Source of the DNA: an uncultured Sphingobacteriales bacterium | Lineage (GTDB): Bacteria; Bacteroidota; Bacteroidia; Chitinophagales; Chitinophagaceae | Direction of reading: 5' to 3' | DNA length: 39,141 bases | Assembly: GCA_946479435.1 (NCBI GenBank) | Contig: CAMLFX010000021.1 | Location: forward strand, 1 to 39,141 | Shown: positions 34,603-39,141 of the stretch, in pieces | Layout of the letters: each line of letters opens with the position of its first letter | Position numbering within the stretch: position 1 is the first letter of the stretch | The notes under the pieces: model-generated | Databases searched by the model: none | What the model saw: the letters and a program-made list of their open reading frames with translations, nothing else | Told to the model about the DNA's origin: nothing | Made by a program: the position numbers and the translations under genes

Positions 34603-35289
34603 TTAAAACAAGCTATTATCTGCACCGGCAATCCTTATTCGGTTTACCAGCAGATGTGCCATTCTTGTAGGTTCGGGGATTCGATAACCCGCAACACAAT
34701 TCATGATAATACTTACACTCTCTTGCATAGTAACAAGATGGCCCGGAGAAATATAAACGGGTTTGCATTTCCTTTTAGTTCTCAATACAGTACCTATTAC
34801 TTCATTTTTGTCTTTCAGCGGCATAGTGGCGCCGGGATGCTCTTCCGGCTCATTATATTTACCTGTAAGCAAGCTTTTGGCACAACCAATAGTTGGTGTT
34901 TGGGCTACCAAACCAAAATGGGTGGCTATACCCATACGCCTGGGGTGTGCAATGCCCTGCCCATCCAGAACCAATACATCAGGTTTAGTTTTTAGTTTAT
35001 TCCATGCTTCCAATAATGCCGGCACCTCGCGAAAACCAAGCAAACCCGGTATATATGGGAATGTTGTAGTGGCAACTATTGTGCTTTCTGCAATTGGTTT
35101 TAGATCAGGATAACTTAAAACTATTATCCCTGCATATACTGTATCGGAGTATTTATTAAAAGATATATCGGCACCTCCTATTGTTGTAACAGGTTTATTT
35201 AACGGGGTTAGTTGAATTTTATCCCTTAATTCCTGCTGTATAACAATGGCTTCTGCCGGAGTAAGTTCATTATAATTTGTAGTGATCAT
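34603..35289 (-). CDS. nfi: Endonuclease V (deoxyinosine 3'-endonuclease)
   Basis: 228 residues from the ATG at 35289 (MITTNYNELTPAEA). The frame stays open to 35526, but that stretch overlaps the end of yidC and its terminator and is not protein-like. An ATG at 35304 is the only other plausible start. Active-site landmarks are GGADISF (Asp), PYIPGLLGFREVP (Tyr wedge region and Glu) and LVLDGQGIAHPRRMG (Asp, His). It nicks DNA near deoxyinosine and other deaminated bases, or RNA inosine, in repair. It lies downstream of yidC behind that gene's terminator, and I see no clear promoter of its own. Confidence 0.94.
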   Translation of the reverse strand: MITTNYNELTPAEAIVIQQELRDKIQLTPLNKPVTTIGGADISFNKYSDTVYAGIIVLSYPDLKPIAESTIVATTTFPYIPGLLGFREVPALLEAWNKLKTKPDVLVLDGQGIAHPRRMGIATHFGLVAQTPTIGCAKSLLTGKYNEPEEHPGATMPLKDKNEVIGTVLRTKRKCKPVYISPGHLVTMQESVSIIMNCVAGYRIPEPTRMAHLLVNRIRIAGADNSLF

Positions 35290-35308
35290 GATAAGTATTG
35301 GCATTAAA

Positions 35309-35332
35309 AAACCGCGCCTTTCAGCGCGGTTT
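35309..35332 (-). terminator. Intrinsic terminator of yidC
   Basis: A 9-bp stem AAACCGCGC/GCGCGGTTT with a 6-nt loop. On the minus strand a T-tract (GGTTTTTTAATG) follows. It ends 19 bases before the endonuclease V start codon at 35289. Confidence 0.88.
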
Positions 35333-35353
35333 GTATTTTCCCTATGGTGTATC

Positions 35354-37156
35354 TTAATTATTTCTCCTGGGCTGCTGCTTGCCACGTTCAGCCTGGGTCT
35401 TTTGAATTTCTTCCAGTTTTTGCGCCCATTTCGATGGTGTTGCAGGCTTGTTTTTGTTTTCCTGCATTTTAGCGTGTATAGCTTTTTCGTCAATAATATA
35501 CTTCTGTATAATAAACTGTTGCGCAATACTTATCATATTTGAGAAGAAGTAGTAAAACGTTAACGCCGCCGCCATTTTATTGAATACACCTATCAGCAGG
35601 AACGGGAAAACAAATGGCATCCATTTCATCATGGGGTTGTTAGGATCTTGCACCGTCATATTACGGTTGTACAGTGCTAGGAACAAACTTGAGGCAGTCA
35701 TTAGCAGTGTGAATAGACTGATGTGATCGCCATAAAAAGGTATATTGAAAGGTAACGTTGCGATACTATCGTAAGTAGAAAGGTCGTTCGCCCAAAGAAA
35801 ACTTTCCTGTCTCAGCTCTATTGATGATGGAAAGAAATAGTACATGGCCAAAAGAATGGGTAGCTGGAATAAACTAGGCAAGCAACCACCTAATGGGTTG
35901 ACACCCGCTGTACGGTACAGTTTCATTTGTTCCATACCAAATTTCTGTTGGTCATCCTTGTATTTAGCTCGCAGTTCATCTAATTCCGGTTTCAGCACGC
36001 GCATTTTGGCCGCTGATAAATAGCTTTTATAGGTGAAGAACGAAAGAAGCAGGCGGATAATAATGGTCATCAGCATAATGATGATACCATAGTTACCAAT
36101 AAAACCACTCAGCACATTGAATATGGGTATAATCAGCCATTTGTTGATATATTTCACAAATGCCATGACCCCATAGCCCAATGGCACCATATCATCAAGA
36201 TCTATTTTGTATGCACGTAGTGTTTGATAGTGGTTTGGCCCAATATACCAACGCAGGTTAGCTTCATTGCCATTTTTCAGGGCAAGGTCAGCTACGTTGC
36301 GGTTTTGGGCTACTACATTTACATCGGTCATTTTAGTTGAACCCGATACATTTACTTTATTAAATCCTTCTTCAGATATTAATGCCGTAGAGAAATAATG
36401 CAACCTGAAGCCCACCCAGTGTGCAGGATCATCGATGCTGAATTTCTCCTTGTTATTAATAGTATAATAGTCATGATCTTTATTACGCAGACGATAATAT
36501 ACCTGGCTACTTAATTTTTCATTTGCTATATCTTTTTCTGTATGCAATGCAGTTGTTTGCCAAGTAAGTGGAAGACTGTTTGCAGTCATACCAACCAGGT
36601 TTATTTTGCATTGTAGCATATACCCTTCATTAGGCAGCGTATATAACATATGCACTTGCTTACCACCGCCAAGATCGGCCATAAAGTCAAGCGTTTTGTC
36701 ACCATTAGCAGCATTGCCCGGCGTTGCAGTATATACCAGATCGCCCGTGGCTATGGTATTATTATTTGCCGGCAATACAGCATTCAACTGGTTTGATTCA
36801 CCATTAAACAGGTATAAGGGCTTACCCTGGTAAGTTTTATAATCTTTTAGTAAGGCCGCTACCGGATGTGCGCCTTTAGTATTGAATTGCAGGCTTAGGT
36901 CTTTATTCTCAAGCGTTACCATTTGCCCCTGTCCGCGAAAAGCGGGTGGCATAGCTTGCATTGCAGAGTCGCTAACCGTATCAGCGGCTTTAACAGGTAT
37001 TGCTTTAGCTAACGGTTTTGGGTGTGCTTTAACGTACGCAATTGAATCGGCCTGCTTTTGTTTCAGGTATTCACTTTGCGAATGTTGATTGTAAAAGATA
37101 TATCCTATCAGCAAAGCTGCTAACAGTAAAAATCCAATGACTGAATTACGATCCAT
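35354..37156 (-). CDS. yidC: Membrane protein insertase YidC
   Basis: 600 residues from the ATG at 37156 (MDRNSVIGFLLLAALLIGY). An upstream in-frame ATG at 37180 falls inside the promoter element and is rejected. The first helix is at 6-24, then a large periplasmic beta domain (about 60-340, with NKDLSLQFNTKGAHPVAALL). The conserved insertase core follows: YGIIIMLMTIIIRLLLSFFT, AKMRVLKPELDELRAKYKDD, MKLYRTAGVNPLGGCLPSLFQ, and helices to ITFYYFFSNMISIAQQ-type sequence. A basic tail (about 50 residues) may contact ribosomes. It inserts and folds inner-membrane proteins with or without Sec. Complete. Confidence 0.96.
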   Translation of the reverse strand: MDRNSVIGFLLLAALLIGYIFYNQHSQSEYLKQKQADSIAYVKAHPKPLAKAIPVKAADTVSDSAMQAMPPAFRGQGQMVTLENKDLSLQFNTKGAHPVAALLKDYKTYQGKPLYLFNGESNQLNAVLPANNNTIATGDLVYTATPGNAANGDKTLDFMADLGGGKQVHMLYTLPNEGYMLQCKINLVGMTANSLPLTWQTTALHTEKDIANEKLSSQVYYRLRNKDHDYYTINNKEKFSIDDPAHWVGFRLHYFSTALISEEGFNKVNVSGSTKMTDVNVVAQNRNVADLALKNGNEANLRWYIGPNHYQTLRAYKIDLDDMVPLGYGVMAFVKYINKWLIIPIFNVLSGFIGNYGIIIMLMTIIIRLLLSFFTYKSYLSAAKMRVLKPELDELRAKYKDDQQKFGMEQMKLYRTAGVNPLGGCLPSLFQLPILLAMYYFFPSSIELRQESFLWANDLSTYDSIATLPFNIPFYGDHISLFTLLMTASSLFLALYNRNMTVQDPNNPMMKWMPFVFPFLLIGVFNKMAAALTFYYFFSNMISIAQQFIIQKYIIDEKAIHAKMQENKNKPATPSKWAQKLEEIQKTQAERGKQQPRRNN

Positions 37157-37177
37157 GAAAAGGTGAAAAATGAAGCG

Positions 37178-37185
37178 CAAAGGTA
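37178..37185 (-). promoter_or_regulatory. -7 promoter element for yidC
   Basis: The minus strand reads TACCTTTG, an exact match, 21 bases before the ATG at 37156. A TTTG lies 23 bp further upstream (37212-37209). Confidence 0.5.
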
Positions 37186-37245
37186 TGTAAAATGAACCTA
37201 CTCTATGGCAAACAAATTCATCTCTTACCTAATATATTAGCCTGT

Positions 37246-38226
37246 TTACCGATTATTGGCGAAATAATGCAGTTCTTCAGAAAGATCGAGATAGGGATGC
37301 TTCTGAGCTAACATAGCAGTTTTTTCAGCATAATTTGACATAAAGCGTTGGTGAGCATCGGTTTCAGGGAAACGTGGCTTATGCGACCTGGCTATAGCGA
37401 TTTCCTGCACTTCTTTCATTATTTGTTGTGTATTAGCATCCATACAAGCGTTCACGAACTGCTCCCAAACAAAATTTGTAGCCAAATAATTAGGATGCAC
37501 AAAATCAATATCGTAGTACCTATAGTCTCTTAATATATCTATAACAATTTCGTAAGCAGGGAAATAGTATGTATTTGTATTTTCCCCACACAACGTGTGT
37601 ACCGCTTCTATAAGACGGGCTTTGCTACGGTTATTCTTTATTACCCCATCGCGTATATGGCGCACAGGGCTAATTGTGAACAAAACCCGTGCACCCGGGT
37701 TCACTGCAAATAATTTTTTAAGGGTATCGTTAAGTGTGCTAACGATCAGATCAATACTTAACAACGTTTTATCGAACCATTGCGCTGGTGCGCGGTGATT
37801 ATTGGCTACTTGTTTATTGTTTTCCTGTAAATAATACTGAAATGAGGAACCTAATGTTATTATTATCCAACCTGCTTCTTTTATAAATGCTGACGCCTCT
37901 TGCTGCGAGTGGTTAATACCTGAAAGTGCGTCTTGTTTATTGATATGAGAAAAACGGGTGTGGTGTGCCCAGCTATTCCATAATTCGTTCAATTGAAAGA
38001 GGTCGGCTTCTGTATACTGTTTATTAGTGATGTAACTATCCAGGCTTTCAGCAACGCTTAACGGATTGAATAATATGCCATTCGGATTGGAGAGGACTTT
38101 GAACTTATGCTGCAAAAACCTGTCAACCATATTTTCGGTAAAACAGGAACCAATCAATAATATTTTATCGCTATAGGTGATAGGTTGAGGTAGCTGTGGA
38201 ATATCCAGCTCAAGCATTAGTTTCAT
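37246..38226 (-). CDS. GSCFA domain protein (SGNH-like hydrolase)
   Basis: 326 residues. The family name motif GSCFT is at 26-30, with the presumed nucleophile S27. NPNGILFNP follows, then WIITLGSS, FTISPVRHIRDG, and DFVHPNYLATNFVW, which supplies the Asp/His of an SGNH-type triad. GSCFA proteins are probable esterases or acyl-glycan hydrolases; no substrate is known. No signal peptide is visible. The gene starts two bases after the stop of the DUF1801-like gene, so the two form a pair. Confidence 0.9.
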   Translation of the reverse strand: MKLMLELDIPQLPQPITYSDKILLIGSCFTENMVDRFLQHKFKVLSNPNGILFNPLSVAESLDSYITNKQYTEADLFQLNELWNSWAHHTRFSHINKQDALSGINHSQQEASAFIKEAGWIIITLGSSFQYYLQENNKQVANNHRAPAQWFDKTLLSIDLIVSTLNDTLKKLFAVNPGARVLFTISPVRHIRDGVIKNNRSKARLIEAVHTLCGENTNTYYFPAYEIVIDILRDYRYYDIDFVHPNYLATNFVWEQFVNACMDANTQQIMKEVQEIAIARSHKPRFPETDAHQRFMSNYAEKTAMLAQKHPYLDLSEELHYFANNR

Positions 38227-38228
38227 AC

Positions 38229-38618
38229 CTATACCCAGCTTAATTTTTTATACCCTTCATAACCCAATTTCATAGCTTCTTTTATCTGCTTCATTATAAG
38301 CGGATCGGTATTTTTAATATGAAAACAGGCTTTACCTTTTAGTGTTTTCGTTAATTCCTCCCCAAGCTTTTCTTTTACACTCTCGCAACAATATACAGGC
38401 ATAAAGTAAAAACCTACATAACTACTTTGAAGTATAATAGTAGTAAATGCCATTTCTGCTCTTTTTTTACCCAAAGCCGTCATTTCTTTTTCTGACCATA
38501 AGTCATACTTACCCTCAATATCAATACGTGCTTTTATAGCGCCTTTTTCATAAGGCTTCACCAGTTTTTTTACTTCGTTGAAGATAGCTAACAACTCAAT
38601 TTGTGTAAGTTTTGCCAT
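38229..38618 (-). CDS. DUF1801-like small protein
   Basis: 129 residues, soluble and basic. A segment with ARIDIEGKYDLWSEKE leads to a beta-rich middle (MAFTTIILQSSYVGFYFMPV). A C-terminal KGKACFHIKNTD precedes helical MKQIKEAMKLGYEGYKK. This pattern is what I associate with DUF1801/YdhG-type proteins; related frataxin-like folds exist but function is not established. It sits two bases upstream of the GSCFA gene, likely co-transcribed. No promoter motif was found in the 159-bp gap to clpP. Confidence 0.75.
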   Translation of the reverse strand: MAKLTQIELLAIFNEVKKLVKPYEKGAIKARIDIEGKYDLWSEKEMTALGKKRAEMAFTTIILQSSYVGFYFMPVYCCESVKEKLGEELTKTLKGKACFHIKNTDPLIMKQIKEAMKLGYEGYKKLSWV

Positions 38619-38777
38619 ACAAGAATGACTATTAGTTTTTATATGAATGACGTTTTGATAGTATTTCTAACCTAATAACTGCGGCATTTGCTCTTTTTAT
38701 GCCTTAATGGCATTACATTTATTATGGATTGAAAATTGACTTACCCAAGTAAACTTCGTAATTCAAAAATACAACTT

Positions 38778-39141
38778 ATGAATTCAAATGAATTTCGCAA
38801 ATATGCCATTAAACATCATGGCATCAGCAGCCTGAGTTTAGATAGTTATACTTCTTCGATGAAAGGCTTTGGCCCAAATGCACTTACGCCTTATATTATT
38901 GAGGAACGCCCTATGAACGTTGCCTCTATGGATGTATTCTCGCGCCTGATGATGGACCGCATCATTTTCCTGGGTGAAGCAATTAACGATTATGTAGCCA
39001 ATATCGTAACTGCACAGTTGCTTTTCCTGGAAAGCACTGACCGCAACCGCGATGTACAAATGTACATCAATAGCCCCGGTGGTAGCGTTTATGCCGGTTT
39101 GGGTATATACGACACGATGCAAATCATCACCCCCGATGTAT
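38778..39141 (+). CDS. clpP: ATP-dependent Clp protease proteolytic subunit ClpP, partial (right edge)
   Basis: 121 codons of the N-terminal half are visible, starting MNSNEFRKYAIKHHG. The ClpP hallmark segments are present: MDVFSRLMMDRIIFLGEAI, QLLFLES and MYINSPGGSVYAGLGIYDTM. The window ends in ITPDV, before the catalytic Ser and His. The N-terminal extension of about 40 residues is typical of Bacteroidota ClpP and may be processed. With ClpX it degrades unfolded and tagged proteins. clpX is expected downstream, outside the window. Confidence 0.95.
   Translation, partial: MNSNEFRKYAIKHHGISSLSLDSYTSSMKGFGPNALTPYIIEERPMNVASMDVFSRLMMDRIIFLGEAINDYVANIVTAQLLFLESTDRNRDVQMYINSPGGSVYAGLGIYDTMQIITPDV

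Noticed and set aside
34666..34692. A GGTTCGGGGATTCGATAAC-like stretch resembling a tRNA T-arm
   Set aside because: It lies inside the endonuclease V coding frame and no acceptor, D or anticodon arms can be paired around it.
35290..35526. N-terminal extension of endonuclease V up to an ATG at 35526
   Set aside because: It would read through the yidC terminator and overlap the yidC 3' end; the family N-terminus begins at 35289.

Overview
The window looks like ordinary chromosome from a Bacteroidota bacterium, most likely Chitinophagaceae or a close Chitinophagales/Sphingobacteriales relative. Grounds for this are two secreted proteins with type IX secretion (T9SS) type A C-terminal tails, two TonB-dependent receptors, the lineage-typical families DUF3667, DUF4293 and GSCFA, and a recurring TAnnTTTG promoter -7 motif (the primary-sigma signature of this phylum) at about a dozen gene starts. 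I see no phage, insertion sequence, CRISPR array, rRNA or tRNA.

Layout. 1-2413 (minus): a HmuY-like T9SS-sorted protein followed by a TonB-dependent receptor that runs off the left edge; this is the gene order of known heme-uptake pairs. 2514-5822 (minus): asd, a 287-bp spacer holding nested inverted repeats, and a tandem pair of DUF3667 zinc-ribbon membrane proteins. 5920-10793 (plus): a DinB/YfiT-like protein abutting an LTA-synthase-like sulfatase, a small His-containing membrane protein, a PlsC-type acyltransferase and ychF. 10783-13217 (minus): a compact four-gene module, namely a small protein with a Cys-Pro-Pro-x-Cys tail, a polytopic membrane protein, a HisKA_3 histidine kinase and a LuxR-type response regulator. 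13404-18079: a Xaa-Pro aminopeptidase, DUF4293 protein, serS, an orphan MoxR ATPase and a small conserved protein.

18137-20068 (minus) is a T9SS-sorted Omp28-like protein with a CGWC thioredoxin-type motif. 20196-22788 is a self-contained thiamin-uptake unit: promoter, TPP riboswitch, TonB-dependent receptor and terminator. 22902-26609 (plus) carries a zinc metallopeptidase, a persulfide-dioxygenase-like metallo-beta-lactamase/double-rhodanese fusion, and a flippase whose start codon lies ten bases after a strong hairpin. An AraC regulator converges on it. 27845-29833 is gyrB.

29909-34442 is a complete cyanophycin cycle: isoaspartyl peptidase, cyanophycinase and cyanophycin synthetase. It would store nitrogen as an Asp/Arg polymer and recover it. 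The right end holds endonuclease V, yidC, a GSCFA protein, a DUF1801-like protein (all minus) and the start of clpP (plus, cut by the right edge).

The best candidates for little-described biology are the CPPxC/membrane/kinase/regulator module, the HmuY-like/receptor pair with its back-to-back palindromes, the nested inverted repeat at 3575-3714, and the cyanophycin locus with overlapping stop codons and a candidate operator. All names come from motif recognition; no database search was possible.
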